Source: Alteromonas macleodii ATCC 27126
GTDB lineage: Bacteria; Pseudomonadota; Gammaproteobacteria; Enterobacterales; Alteromonadaceae
Length of the DNA stretch: 64,000 nt
Assembly (NCBI RefSeq): GCF_000172635.2
Contig: NC_018632.1
Span: 3,224,001-3,288,000, forward strand
Direction of reading: 5' to 3'
Every line of letters begins with the position of its first letter. The stretch's first letter is position 1. Shown piece after piece: positions 18,835 through 27,689 of the stretch. The notes beneath the pieces were generated by a model. The model made no database searches. It saw only the letters and a list, made by a program, of their open reading frames with translations, and was not told where the DNA came from. The position numbers and the translations under genes were made by a program.

Positions 18835-20167
18835 TGTTATCTCTTTTTCTTAGTGGTGTTTCGCCATAGCCCGTCGTGTGTTTAACAAACGCTTTTTTCG
18901 CTTGGGGCATCATGCTTAATGCCAATAACGACACATTACGCCCAATTACCGTTGGATAATACTGGTTTGAAAAGGTGCGAACTAGCGTATCGGTCAGGGC
19001 TATCGTGTTGTCCCTGTCATTCTTACGCGAATTGGCGTAATGCTGAGTAATACTAAAAGCACCTGCATCGAAATTAGCGGATGCGATTGTATTGTTTTTC
19101 TCTTCGCATGAATTATGCTCGCCGTGCTTTTCCGCTGACGCTTGCAGCACAGACACTAAAGTACTTAAGTCGCGTAAGCCTAGATTGAAGCCTTGCCCTG
19201 CAATAGGATGTAGCGCCTGTGCCGCATTGCCTACCACCACGGTGCGATGACTAGCAACTTGCTGCGCCTTAGTAAGCGCTAACGGGTAACTTGCCAACTC
19301 ACTGACTCTCAGTACTTTGCCCTGTCGATAGCCAAATGCTTCCTGTAGGGCCTTGATAAATGCGCGTTGATTTAATGCCATTAACGACTTTGCGGCGTCA
19401 GTATCTACAGTCCATACAACTGAAAAGCCGTTTCCACTAGCCTTGATATCATCGATTTCACTGTCGAAAGGCAGGAACGCTAACGGGCCATTTTGGGTGA
19501 AACGCTCGTAAGCTCTGTTTTCATGAGGGAGCTGAGTGTGAACGTTAAAGACAATGGCCGTTTGATGATAATCATTGACTGTTTTTGAAATGCCAACCTG
19601 GTCAGCTAATCCTGAGCGACCGCCATCGGCCAGTACCAGCAACTTTGTGGTAAGCGATTGCCCATTATCTAGCTGCACCTCTACAAAATTGCACTGCTGT
19701 TTTACGTTTGTTACCTTGGCAGGTGCGATATATTGGTAGCTTGAGGCTGCACCTGCCGCCAATCGCGTTAGTGCGCTTAAGCTCACCACCTGGCCGAACG
19801 CGTCAATGTGGTAGTCACTGCTTTGAAGGTTTAAAAGCCCCAAGTGCCCTTTGTCGCTAACCTCAATGTACTTAATTTGAGGAGGTAACTCACCGTTATG
19901 CTGCTTAGCTACATCGTCAAGGTTTAGCCCCATGTGAGACAGTTCTTCAACAGTACGTCTTGCCAAGGCAATCACTCGGGTGTCGGTAAAAGGGTTGAAG
20001 TCGACTAAACTTTTACTGGTTTGCTCTGGGTCAGCCGCATCAATTAGGGTGACAGATAAGCCAGAGCTGTTTGCAGGAAATACTTTCTCTGCGAGTGCTT
20101 TGGCTAATACAGTACCGACAATACCACCACCAATAATTACTACATCAACCGCTGCTGCCGATTCCAC
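18821..20167 (-). CDS. ubiH: 2-octaprenyl-6-methoxyphenol hydroxylase
   Basis: The 448-residue FAD monooxygenase has VVIIGGGIVGTVLAKAL at the N terminus, LLVLADGGRSGLADQVG, and VVVGNAAQALHPIAGQGFNLGLRDLSTL. It belongs with UbiH of ubiquinone biosynthesis. The start is GTG at 20167 with AGGA about 12 bases upstream. A poorly conserved insertion near residues 345-375, rich in E, N and S, makes it longer than E. coli UbiH. Order and overlap with ubiI support the assignment. Confidence 0.92.
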   Translation of the reverse strand: MESAAAVDVVIIGGGIVGTVLAKALAEKVFPANSSGLSVTLIDAADPEQTSKSLVDFNPFTDTRVIALARRTVEELSHMGLNLDDVAKQHNGELPPQIKYIEVSDKGHLGLLNLQSSDYHIDAFGQVVSLSALTRLAAGAASSYQYIAPAKVTNVKQQCNFVEVQLDNGQSLTTKLLVLADGGRSGLADQVGISKTVNDYHQTAIVFNVHTQLPHENRAYERFTQNGPLAFLPFDSEIDDIKASGNGFSVVWTVDTDAAKSLMALNQRAFIKALQEAFGYRQGKVLRVSELASYPLALTKAQQVASHRTVVVGNAAQALHPIAGQGFNLGLRDLSTLVSVLQASAEKHGEHNSCEEKNNTIASANFDAGAFSITQHYANSRKNDRDNTIALTDTLVRTFSNQYYPTVIGRNVSLLALSMMPQAKKAFVKHTTGYGETPLRKRDNNAAC

Positions 20168-20347
20168 TGTTTTTATATTCCTGTCGTCCAGAGGCTCTAA
20201 TTATTAAAAGCGTTAATTCTGAGATTTTTTTCTTTATATTAAAGGCTAGTTTTTAGCGTAATTTAAACCGGTAACTTAAACCAAAATTCCGTATTTCACA
20301 CTTATCGCAGTTTTTCAAACCTTGGTAAACCTAGCAAATTTTGACAA

Positions 20348-21667
20348 CTAGTCTCTGCTTTCAGCCATAAGTGCTTCAATCTCATCAATGCCTTTTGGCA
20401 CGTCTGCGGTAAGAATATCGACACCCGTCGCAGTAATCACCACATCATCTTCAATTCTTACACCAATGCCTTTGTATTTTTCCTGCACGTTGCTGTCTTG
20501 GCTAATGTAAATGCCGGGCTCAACAGTGATCACCATGCCAGGCTTTAACGGACGGTCTTCACCGTCAATTTTGTAGTTGCCTACATCATGCACATCTAGA
20601 CCTAAATAGTGCCCTAAACCATGCATGTAAAACTGACGCCACGTTTCATTTTCCAGGTTTTCTGCCACACTACCTTCAAGAACGCCAAGGTCAACTAAAC
20701 CTTGAGTAATAATTTCTACGCTATGTAACATGGCTTCAGAAAGCGTAACGCCGGGCGCTAACATGTCTAGCACGCTTTTTTGCGCTTTTAATACAACGGT
20801 GTAAATTTCGCGCTGAGCATGCGTGAACTTTCCATTTGCAGGAAACGTTCGCGTGATATCCGCAGCATAACCTTGATATTCAGCACCTGCATCGATCAAG
20901 ATCAAGTCACCGTCATTTACCTGCGCGTTATTTTGCGTGTAATGCAAAATACACGCATTGTCGCCGCTTCCAACAATAGTGCTATAAGCAGGTGAACGGG
21001 CTCCCGCCATCGCAAATTCATGGTGAATTTCAGCTTCTAGCTGGTACTCGTAACAACCAGGCGCGGCGAACTGCATAGCTCGCTTGTGCGCACGTGCGCT
21101 TATCTCACCCGCCGCTTTCATCATGGCCACTTCACATGCTGACTTGAATAAACGCATTTCGTGTAAAATAGGCTGTAAGTCGTGAATCGCCCTTGGCGCC
21201 AGTGATTCTTTAGGCGCATCGCGCAAGGTGTTTAGCGCTTCAGAAAATAATAGGTCATTGTCTTTCTTGTGACCCAACGAAAAGTACACATTGTCTTGAC
21301 CTTGAATTGACGCTAACAGCGCTTCTTCAAGTTCTTGCAACTCAAACGCTTCATCTAGACTAAATCGAGCAAGTGCAGCTTCAGCCCCTAAACGTTTGCC
21401 GTGCCAAATTTCTGCACTTTTGTCTTTCTCTTGTACCACCATTGCACGATAACTTTCACCGTAACGAGGGTGGTTAGACAATATCAACCAAGCATTAGGC
21501 TCTTCAAATCCTGTCAGATACCAAAAGTCGCTATCTTGCCTGAATGTATATTCGGTATCGCGACTTCGGGTTACCATACCTGCTGCAGGCACAATACACA
21601 CACTATTCGGCTCGCACTGTGCAAGCAGTCGGTCCTGCCTGGCGATAAACTCTTGCGCACTAATCAT
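20348..21667 (-). CDS. pepP: Xaa-Pro aminopeptidase
   Basis: The 439-residue cytoplasmic M24B peptidase removes N-terminal residues preceding proline. It has the AMP_N domain (FWYLTGFEEPNAWLIL) and the catalytic domain. Metal ligands lie in LIDAGAEYQGYAADITRTFP, MHGLGHYLGLDVHD, TVEPGIYI and GVRIEDDV. Length and motifs match E. coli PepP. It sits upstream of ubiH on the same strand with a 180-base gap, so it may have a separate transcript. Confidence 0.95.
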   Translation of the reverse strand: MISAQEFIARQDRLLAQCEPNSVCIVPAAGMVTRSRDTEYTFRQDSDFWYLTGFEEPNAWLILSNHPRYGESYRAMVVQEKDKSAEIWHGKRLGAEAALARFSLDEAFELQELEEALLASIQGQDNVYFSLGHKKDNDLLFSEALNTLRDAPKESLAPRAIHDLQPILHEMRLFKSACEVAMMKAAGEISARAHKRAMQFAAPGCYEYQLEAEIHHEFAMAGARSPAYSTIVGSGDNACILHYTQNNAQVNDGDLILIDAGAEYQGYAADITRTFPANGKFTHAQREIYTVVLKAQKSVLDMLAPGVTLSEAMLHSVEIITQGLVDLGVLEGSVAENLENETWRQFYMHGLGHYLGLDVHDVGNYKIDGEDRPLKPGMVITVEPGIYISQDSNVQEKYKGIGVRIEDDVVITATGVDILTADVPKGIDEIEALMAESRD

Positions 21668-21742
21668 AAAAGAGAAAACCCTAAAAAATCTCGTTAAAAC
21701 GGATGGCGACTTACGGCCACTTTTAATATCTTCAGTTAATTA

Positions 21743-22354
21743 CTAGTGTACGGATGGCGTGTCTTGTTGATCATCTAGAAGTGATTGGCCCAGTTCGCTG
21801 AAGCACAAAATTGCTGAAATTTTCACGTATTCTTCAACCTCTAACAGCGCCTTTTCAGACTCTTCGTCCGCGTCCATTGGCTCTTCCATACGTGAAATAT
21901 CTGAAAAGTCTTCAAGTGCTTCTTTTACATCGTCAGAACATTGCATAAGGTCTTGCTGGTGTAGACCAAACCCAAGCATGAAACCTTGCACCCAGTTTAT
22001 TAGCGCAGCCCCGCGATCGTTGATAGGCGCTTGATCATCAGGAAGTAACAAATTGAGCGCGAACTCAGGCTCAAGAAGCTGCTGACAGGTTTGATTGAAA
22101 AGGCTATTTAAAAGGTGCTGGGTAGGGTCGCTAAACGCATCGCCCTGATTAATGGTTTCACTTAACGCTTCTAGCCATTTTTGGTCGGTAAGCGACATGC
22201 CTCCGCAAAGCATACCGCACAGGATGCCATGCACTTCTGCAGCATCAACAATTACGCCTTGCTGAGACAATTTATTACTTACGCTATCGTAATCGAGCTG
22301 TTTTTCCACGAATTGTTCTCTTTTGTTTTGAATAGTTTGAGATACAGGCGCCAC
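21743..22354 (-). CDS. ygfB: UPF0149 family protein YgfB
   Basis: The 203-residue acidic protein matches the YgfB/YecA-like UPF0149 family, with the signature AAEVHGILCGMLCGG (about residues 37-51) and WVQGFMLGFGLHQ. The family's role is not well defined in general. The start is taken as GTG at 22354 and has no strong Shine-Dalgarno sequence. It precedes pepP as in E. coli, where zapA lies divergently on the other side; here no zapA follows. Confidence 0.9.
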   Translation of the reverse strand: MAPVSQTIQNKREQFVEKQLDYDSVSNKLSQQGVIVDAAEVHGILCGMLCGGMSLTDQKWLEALSETINQGDAFSDPTQHLLNSLFNQTCQQLLEPEFALNLLLPDDQAPINDRGAALINWVQGFMLGFGLHQQDLMQCSDDVKEALEDFSDISRMEEPMDADEESEKALLEVEEYVKISAILCFSELGQSLLDDQQDTPSVH

Positions 22355-22903
22355 TTTTATTTAGCGATTAATTACCGTCTATTTTGGCGGCGACTTACGT
22401 CAATGTCATCTCTTGATGGAGTTAATACTAGCAAAAATCAATGTGTAACGCCTCCTTTTGCCCTGCCACTGCTCTAACTTTGAACAAACAGCAAAAGTAC
22501 CTTCAGGGTCTAATAACACTGTGTCGTACACACTTTACACAACGGTACTTAAACGTTGTTTACTCACTGTTCAAACGATATTTAATTTGCGGCTATTTAG
22601 CTAAATTCGTTGCCGGACGGCTAGCAACATCGTCAGAATTCATCTAAGATCGCTGGTGTTGGATACGGAATTCCTTTAGCAACAGCGTGACAACGTTCAT
22701 TAGCCTTTAATGCCTGAATAGCTGATTGGTTATTATTGAGCTTCTCTTATATGCGTGTATAATTGCTGACCAATTGGTCAAGAAAAGTAATATTTTTTTA
22801 CCGCTTTTATAATCACCACGCAAAATAGTTATAAAGCGCTTTAGGTGATCCTCTTCACTGGATCTCGCGTTTGTTATACCCTGTTGCGTTAATACAACAA
22901 CAA
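22355..22903. other. Gene-free region between ygfB and 6S RNA
   Basis: These 549 bases hold no convincing gene. The short open frames within, including one at 22441-22647, resemble no family and lack ZapA features. Visible signals are a sigma-70-like promoter at 22736-22763, a 14-base palindrome at 22767-22780, and a probable proximal ssrS -10 box (TAATAC) at 22890-22895. In related genomes zapA occupies this position. Confidence 0.6.
22736..22780 (+). promoter_or_regulatory. Distal ssrS promoter with overlapping palindrome
   Basis: TTGAGC (22736-22741) and TATAAT (22758-22763) are separated by 16 bases and point towards 6S RNA. The predicted start point falls on the perfect palindrome TGACCAATTGGTCA (22767-22780), which could be an operator. 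E. coli ssrS also has a distal and a proximal promoter. Confidence 0.55.
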
Positions 22904-23084
22904 TGTTTCCTGGGATGTTTGCTAGTTCATTCATGTCCCTGGCCGATGCTTTAAACCAAGGAAGTTGAAACAGCTGCTATTGTGCAAGCTCGACGCGTAT
23001 CGAGAAGCCTACGGCAATTGTGATACTTCCGCCCTGAACTTTTCGGTTCACGGGCGAAACATGGACAGCGGCATTCTGGGAAGC
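22904..23084 (+). ncRNA. ssrS: 6S RNA
   Basis: About 181 bases match the 6S RNA layout. A closing stem forms between TTTCCTGGGATG near 22906 and CATTCTGGGAA near 23072. The 5' arm contains GTCCCTGGCCGATG, and the 3' arm GAGAAGCCTACGGC, the CCTGAACTTTTCGGTTCACGGG hairpin and ACAGCGGCATTC. Each has a counterpart in E. coli 6S RNA. The RNA binds sigma-70 RNA polymerase as a promoter mimic. Position after ygfB fits the conserved locus. Ends are estimated from the stem and may be off by a few bases. Confidence 0.92.
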
Positions 23085-23107
23085 GCCCTCTTTCGACGGA
23101 AGAAGAA

Positions 23108-24004
23108 ATGGCAATAATAAATTTTGGCTCTATAAATATTGACCACGTTTATCAGGTAGATCACTTTGTACAACCTGGTGAGACGTTGGCCTCTACCCAT
23201 TATCAAACCTTATTAGGTGGTAAGGGTGCAAACCAGTCTATTGCTTTAGCGCAAGCAGGTGCAGACGTAAGACACGTCGGCAGCATTCACGAAAACGACG
23301 CCTCATTTAAACAAGCTCTTATTAAGAAGGGTGTTGATTGTCGTGGCGTAAAGTGCTCAGAAGTTCCTTCAGGTCACGCGATTATCCAAGTCACGCCTAG
23401 CGGTGAAAACGCCATTGTATTATTTGGTGGTGCTAACCAAACCATTACCGCAAAAACCGTAATGCAAGCGTTAGACGATACGCGTCCTTCAGATTGGGTA
23501 CTAACCCAAAATGAAACAAGCAGCATTGAAGAAGTACTTCGCCAAGCGAAAGAAAAGCAGCTTAAAGTAGCCTTTAACCCAGCGCCTATGAGCGAGTCGG
23601 TTAAACAGCTTCCGTTAGACTGTGTAGATTTACTTATTGTAAATGAAACCGAAGCTGCTGCGATCACCGGTAAAGAAGAACTTGAAGATATTGTGACAGT
23701 GTTCAAAGAGCAGTGGTCACACAGCGAAGTTATTATTACACTGGGTAAAGCGGGTGTAATGATGCTGCGCAAAAACGATGTTGTAGAAGTAAAAGCATTC
23801 TCTGTAGACGCGGTAGATACCACCGCAGCCGGTGACACCTTTATCGGTTATTTCCTGTCTGCATACAGCAACCACACCGATGCTAAACAAGCATTGCGTC
23901 GCGGGTGTGCAGCTTCAGCCATTGCGGTAACACGCGAGGGCGCAGCGCAGAGTATTCCAACACAAAAAGAAGTGGATCGTTTCTTAGCGAAACACGCCAA
24001 CTAG
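23108..24004 (+). CDS. rbsK: Ribokinase
   Basis: This PfkB-family sugar kinase has 298 residues. It carries GGKGANQSIALAQAGADV (about 38-55) and the C-terminal catalytic DTTAAGDTFIGYF with D243 as general base. It would phosphorylate ribose released by the nucleoside hydrolase encoded 20 bases downstream, feeding ribose-5-phosphate to RpiA also encoded nearby. The start has a good GGAAGAAGA Shine-Dalgarno sequence and lies 24 bases after the 6S RNA 3' end, so the mRNA may be a readthrough product of ssrS transcription. Confidence 0.93.
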   Translation: MAIINFGSINIDHVYQVDHFVQPGETLASTHYQTLLGGKGANQSIALAQAGADVRHVGSIHENDASFKQALIKKGVDCRGVKCSEVPSGHAIIQVTPSGENAIVLFGGANQTITAKTVMQALDDTRPSDWVLTQNETSSIEEVLRQAKEKQLKVAFNPAPMSESVKQLPLDCVDLLIVNETEAAAITGKEELEDIVTVFKEQWSHSEVIITLGKAGVMMLRKNDVVEVKAFSVDAVDTTAAGDTFIGYFLSAYSNHTDAKQALRRGCAASAIAVTREGAAQSIPTQKEVDRFLAKHAN

Positions 24005-24026
24005 CAAGACGCACTGAGATAAATTG

Positions 24027-24968
24027 ATGGCACATAAGATCATATTAGATACGGATCCGGGGATTGATGATGCAATGGCGATCTTTTTCGCCTTTCAGTC
24101 CCCAGACATTGAAGTACTTGGCTTAACGACCGTTTACGGTAACGTTCCAGTAACAATGGCAGCGCAAAACGCACTGACACTTTGTGAAATTGCAGGTAAA
24201 GATATCCCTGTAACTAAAGGTGTTGGCATGCCATGGGTTGGCCCAGAGTCAACGTACGCACACTTCGTACACGGTGAGTACGGCTTTGGTCATATTAAAC
24301 CTGAAGCGCCTAAAACCGAGCTTGACCCACGCAGCTCTGCGCAGTTTATCGTTGATATGGCACGTAAGTACCCTGGCGAAGTTACCATTGTTGCTATTGG
24401 CCCACTAGGTAACTTGGCCCTTGCGCTTCGTCTTGAGCCAGAACTTCCTAAGTTGGTAAAAGGCGTTAGCATTATGGGTGGTGCAGCGTTTGTACCAGGT
24501 AATGTTACGCCGGTAGCTGAAGCGAACATTTGGAACGATGCACATGCAGCAGAAATCGTTTTCGCAGCAGACTGGGAACTCACCATGTTTGGTTTGGACG
24601 TAACAAACTTCACGCCGTTCTCGCCAGCCTTTGTTGAAAAGCTTGAAGAGAAAAACAATACCCTTGGTGGTTTTGTGAAAGAAAGTGCCCAGTTCTACAT
24701 GGATTTCTACTCGCAAAACCGTGAAGATCGCGTGTGTTTCTTCCACGATGCATTCCCGATTGCCCACCTTCGCCACCCTGAGCTATTTGAACTGACTGAA
24801 GGTCACGTTCGCGTTGGAACAGGGACACTAGATAGAGGGCAAACTGTAGTTGCGCCTAAAGGTACAACACCGAGTCCACTATGGAATGAAGCAAATACCA
24901 TAAAGGTAGCGACCAAAGTTGACCACAAAAAGCTGGAACAACTATTCATAGACACCTACGCTCTATGA
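24027..24968 (+). CDS. Inosine/uridine-preferring nucleoside hydrolase
   Basis: The 313-residue product begins with the calcium-binding family signature LDTDPGIDDAMAIFFA (residues 6-21) and has the family's NIWNDAHAAEIVF and active-site HDAFPIAHL segments. It hydrolyses nucleosides to base and ribose. Base preference (RihA, RihB or RihC type) cannot be decided by eye. The ATG at 24027 follows directly on an alternative TTG. With ribokinase it forms a two-gene nucleoside salvage operon closed by a terminator. Confidence 0.92.
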   Translation: MAHKIILDTDPGIDDAMAIFFAFQSPDIEVLGLTTVYGNVPVTMAAQNALTLCEIAGKDIPVTKGVGMPWVGPESTYAHFVHGEYGFGHIKPEAPKTELDPRSSAQFIVDMARKYPGEVTIVAIGPLGNLALALRLEPELPKLVKGVSIMGGAAFVPGNVTPVAEANIWNDAHAAEIVFAADWELTMFGLDVTNFTPFSPAFVEKLEEKNNTLGGFVKESAQFYMDFYSQNREDRVCFFHDAFPIAHLRHPELFELTEGHVRVGTGTLDRGQTVVAPKGTTPSPLWNEANTIKVATKVDHKKLEQLFIDTYAL

Positions 24969-24975
24969 TATGTTT

Positions 24976-25008
24976 AAGGGATTGTTAATACACAATCCCT
25001 TTTTTATT
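24976..25008 (+). terminator. Intrinsic terminator after nucleoside hydrolase
   Basis: A 9-base perfect stem, AAGGGATTG (24976-24984) with CAATCCCTT (24993-25001), has an 8-base loop and is followed by a T-rich tract. It lies 7 bases after the nucleoside hydrolase stop and separates that operon from the histidine kinase. Confidence 0.9.
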
Positions 25009-25034
25009 TACAGCTAGGTTTAAACTCAACGGTT

Positions 25035-26663
25035 ATGAAAGCGGCGCCCCTACCTCAAAATGAAGATGAACGTCTTGCCGAACTGCTCAGCTACGACGTA
25101 CTCGATACTGAAGCTGAACAACTCTTTGATGACCTTACAGCCCTGGCCTCTCAAATTTGTGAAACCCCTATTGCGCTTATCAGCCTCATTGATCCAAACC
25201 GCCAATGGTTTAAATCAAGAGTAGGTTTAGACGCAGAAGAAACATCACGAGACATCGCGTTTTGCTCACATGCTATTTTGCAAAGCGATGTGTTTGAAAT
25301 ACCTAACGCTACGTTAGACCCCCGGTTTCACGATAACCCGCTGGTGACTGGCGCGCCTGATATTCGGTTTTACGCCGGCGCACCACTGATTACCCCGTCT
25401 GGCCATGCAATTGGCACGCTGTGCGCCATTGATAGCAAACCACGCAAGCTAACCGAAACACAAAAATCCTCGCTCCAAACCTTAAGTAAATCGGTAGTAG
25501 CACATTTAGAGTTAAAGCGGAAAAACCGAGAGCTTGAGCGCACCAGTCAATTCAAGTCTGACTTTCTTTCTTACGTAAGCCACGAAATTAGAACACCGCT
25601 TAATGCCATAAATACGTTTAGTCAGTTGCTTGAAGGCGAAGCCCAAAAGTTAAATTTACCCTCGTCATTTACCACCCCGCTTTCTCATGTAAGCCAAAGC
25701 GGTGAAAGGCTTTTAGAAATAGTAAATTCTGTTTTAGATATAAAGCAGATAGAAGCGGGGAAAATGCGTGTGATGCCACGCGCGGTGAATACCAAAGACT
25801 TTTTCACCCACTTATTTTCGCTTACTAAGATCCGCGCTGAAGACAGCGGTATCGTATTTAGCACCAGTATTGATGACGCTGTGCCCGACTCGTTGTTTTT
25901 CGATGACACCAAATTTGGTCAAGTTGCGCTTAACTTGCTGTCGAATGCGATTAAGTTCACTAATCACGGTAAGTCAGTAAAAGCGCAGGTAAAATATAAA
26001 AACGGCAAGGTAATATTTAATGTCATTGATCAAGGCATTGGTATGAGCGATGACGATCAAAAGCGGCTTTTTACACCTTTCGAGCGAATGGAAAACGCCC
26101 GTCAGATAAGTGGAACCGGCTTAGGCTTGAACATATCGAAGCGCCTTGTCGAGCTCATGGACGGGTCTATTAAAGTTAGTAGTAAGTTGAATCACGGTAC
26201 CCGAATAAGTGTGACCTTACCTGCCGACGCCCTAAGCGCCAACCAGTTCGTTGAGGCACAACCGCGTAGCTTTGTTGCCCAAGTAAACATAGATAACTCA
26301 GTAAATGTATTGGTAGTTGAAGACCACTATATAAACCAAGTGGTTATTCAAACTTTGTTTGAAAAACTGGGCGTGTCACTTTCTGTGGTAAGCACTGGCG
26401 AGGAAGGCGTTGAATACGCCAAATCTAATCCCGTCGACTTAGTTCTTATGGATCTTAATTTGCCAGGTATTCAAGGCGATGAAGCAACAGTAAAAATAAA
26501 GGGGTTTAAGCCAAACTTGCCTATTGTTGCATTGACGGCCGATGTCATTACCCAGCCTGAATATTTGCGAGAACAAGGTCTTGATGACGTACTCACTAAA
26601 CCGATAGATAGTAGTGAATTGGTGCGTGTGCTCAATCAATATTTAGGGCATCCAGACCAATGA
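25035..26663 (+). CDS. GAF-domain hybrid histidine kinase with C-terminal receiver
   Basis: The 542-residue soluble protein has an N-terminal GAF domain (about 20-165), a HisKA domain with phospho-acceptor H183 in YVSHEIRTPLN, a HATPase domain with N-, G1- and G2-box motifs (LLSNAIKFTNHG, DQGIGMS, GTGLGLNISKRL), and a receiver domain with D473 in VLMDLNLPG. No membrane segment is seen, so it senses a cytoplasmic signal. No cognate response regulator is adjacent. It sits alone between 6S/nucleoside genes and fau. Confidence 0.93.
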   Translation: MKAAPLPQNEDERLAELLSYDVLDTEAEQLFDDLTALASQICETPIALISLIDPNRQWFKSRVGLDAEETSRDIAFCSHAILQSDVFEIPNATLDPRFHDNPLVTGAPDIRFYAGAPLITPSGHAIGTLCAIDSKPRKLTETQKSSLQTLSKSVVAHLELKRKNRELERTSQFKSDFLSYVSHEIRTPLNAINTFSQLLEGEAQKLNLPSSFTTPLSHVSQSGERLLEIVNSVLDIKQIEAGKMRVMPRAVNTKDFFTHLFSLTKIRAEDSGIVFSTSIDDAVPDSLFFDDTKFGQVALNLLSNAIKFTNHGKSVKAQVKYKNGKVIFNVIDQGIGMSDDDQKRLFTPFERMENARQISGTGLGLNISKRLVELMDGSIKVSSKLNHGTRISVTLPADALSANQFVEAQPRSFVAQVNIDNSVNVLVVEDHYINQVVIQTLFEKLGVSLSVVSTGEEGVEYAKSNPVDLVLMDLNLPGIQGDEATVKIKGFKPNLPIVALTADVITQPEYLREQGLDDVLTKPIDSSELVRVLNQYLGHPDQ

Positions 26664-26679
26664 TTCTATTTGTTTTATT

Positions 26680-26750
26680 TAAGTAGCTTTATCTAAATAG
26701 TTTTGTCTAAGTAGTTTTACCAAAGTGATTTTACCTGAGTCATCTTTACC
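26680..26750. repeat. Degenerate 14-base tandem repeat, five units
   Basis: Five consecutive units resemble TAAGTAGTTTTACC: 26680-26693, 26694-26707, 26708-26721, 26722-26735 and 26736-26750, the last one base longer. The array follows the kinase stop by 16 bases. Outer units are more diverged than the central one. Confidence 0.7.
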
Positions 26751-26825
26751 TAGCCCAACAAACCTTTTTTAACAGCCGTGGTAGTATAAGCTAACTCAAT
26801 TGTAAGACAGGAGAACTCCTCTACC

Positions 26826-27599
26826 ATGTCCCCCTCATCTTCAGGAAGCGGTACTTCTAGATCGTTGACGTCTAACAAGGTTAATTCAACGGAAACGGCT
26901 TCAGCACCAGCTTTAGCAATAAAACCAACGCAGATTGCGCTGTCGCAAACCATACAAACAGGCGTTTCTAATGAAGACATGCAGGCCCGCGCTCAGCTTA
27001 GAAAAAAGCTTCGCGAGGCACGCCGAGGGTTAACTAACCAGCAACATACGGACGCCGCTAAGCGCATTGCTTCACGACTACGTACACTGCCCTTTCTTGA
27101 TAACAGCACGACCATAGCCGGATATTTGGTTAACGATGGCGAGGTCAATTTAACCTATTTTATCGAGTCTATTTGGCAGTCTTTACATGATAAAAAATTC
27201 GCTCTACCTGTATTACACCCCGTATGTAAAGGACATTTGTTATTTTTGTCTTATACCCAGCACTCTCAATTGGTGAAGAATAAGTACAACATTGAAGAGC
27301 CAGTATTGTCGTGTAAAAACGTCGTTCCTGTTAGGCAATGTGACGTTATTCTTATGCCGCTTGTAGGGTTTGATGTAAACGGCAATCGCCTGGGTATGGG
27401 GGGCGGCTACTACGACCGAACTTTGAGTTTTACCCAACGCGCGCCAGATTCACATTCATTTTCGGGTAGTAAAGCGCCCAAGTTAGTGGGTATTGCCCAC
27501 GACATTCAAGAAGTAGATGCTCTGCCCGTTGCACCATGGGATGTCCCCCTTGATGCCATCGTGACGCCCTCGCGCACACTGCAACTCACTAAACCGTGA
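26826..27599 (+). CDS. fau: 5-formyltetrahydrofolate cyclo-ligase
   Basis: This ATP-dependent enzyme (YgfA/Fau, MTHFS family) converts 5-formyl-THF to 5,10-methenyl-THF. It carries MQARAQLRKKLREARRGL, the GYLVNDGEVNL segment and the signature DVILMPLVGFDVNGNRLGMGGGYYDR. From ATG 26826, with AGGAG 13 bases upstream, the product is 257 residues with a Ser/Thr/Ala-rich 51-residue N-terminal extension. From ATG 26979 it is 206 residues, closer to the family norm. Which start is used is open. The fau-rpiA-serA neighbourhood matches the gene content of the E. coli locus. Confidence 0.92.
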   Translation: MSPSSSGSGTSRSLTSNKVNSTETASAPALAIKPTQIALSQTIQTGVSNEDMQARAQLRKKLREARRGLTNQQHTDAAKRIASRLRTLPFLDNSTTIAGYLVNDGEVNLTYFIESIWQSLHDKKFALPVLHPVCKGHLLFLSYTQHSQLVKNKYNIEEPVLSCKNVVPVRQCDVILMPLVGFDVNGNRLGMGGGYYDRTLSFTQRAPDSHSFSGSKAPKLVGIAHDIQEVDALPVAPWDVPLDAIVTPSRTLQLTKP

Positions 27600-27689
27600 T
27601 AGTCATTATAACAAATTGAACATACGTACTTGTGGGTTCACGTTCGCTTATAAGTTACACTTGCGAACACAATAAGTCGGAGAATGACC

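Noticed and set aside
22441..22647. A 68-residue frame in the place of zapA
   Set aside because: It has no ZapA residues, no Shine-Dalgarno sequence and an irregular composition; treated as non-coding.
22707..22934. A 75-residue minus-strand frame running into the 6S RNA 5' end
   Set aside because: It overlaps the closing stem of 6S RNA and the ssrS promoters and has no recognisable domain.
26750..26980. A 76-residue minus-strand frame opposite the fau N-terminal extension
   Set aside because: Its ATG shares bases with the family-like start of fau and no Shine-Dalgarno sequence or family feature supports it; mentioned only as a reason for start-site doubt.
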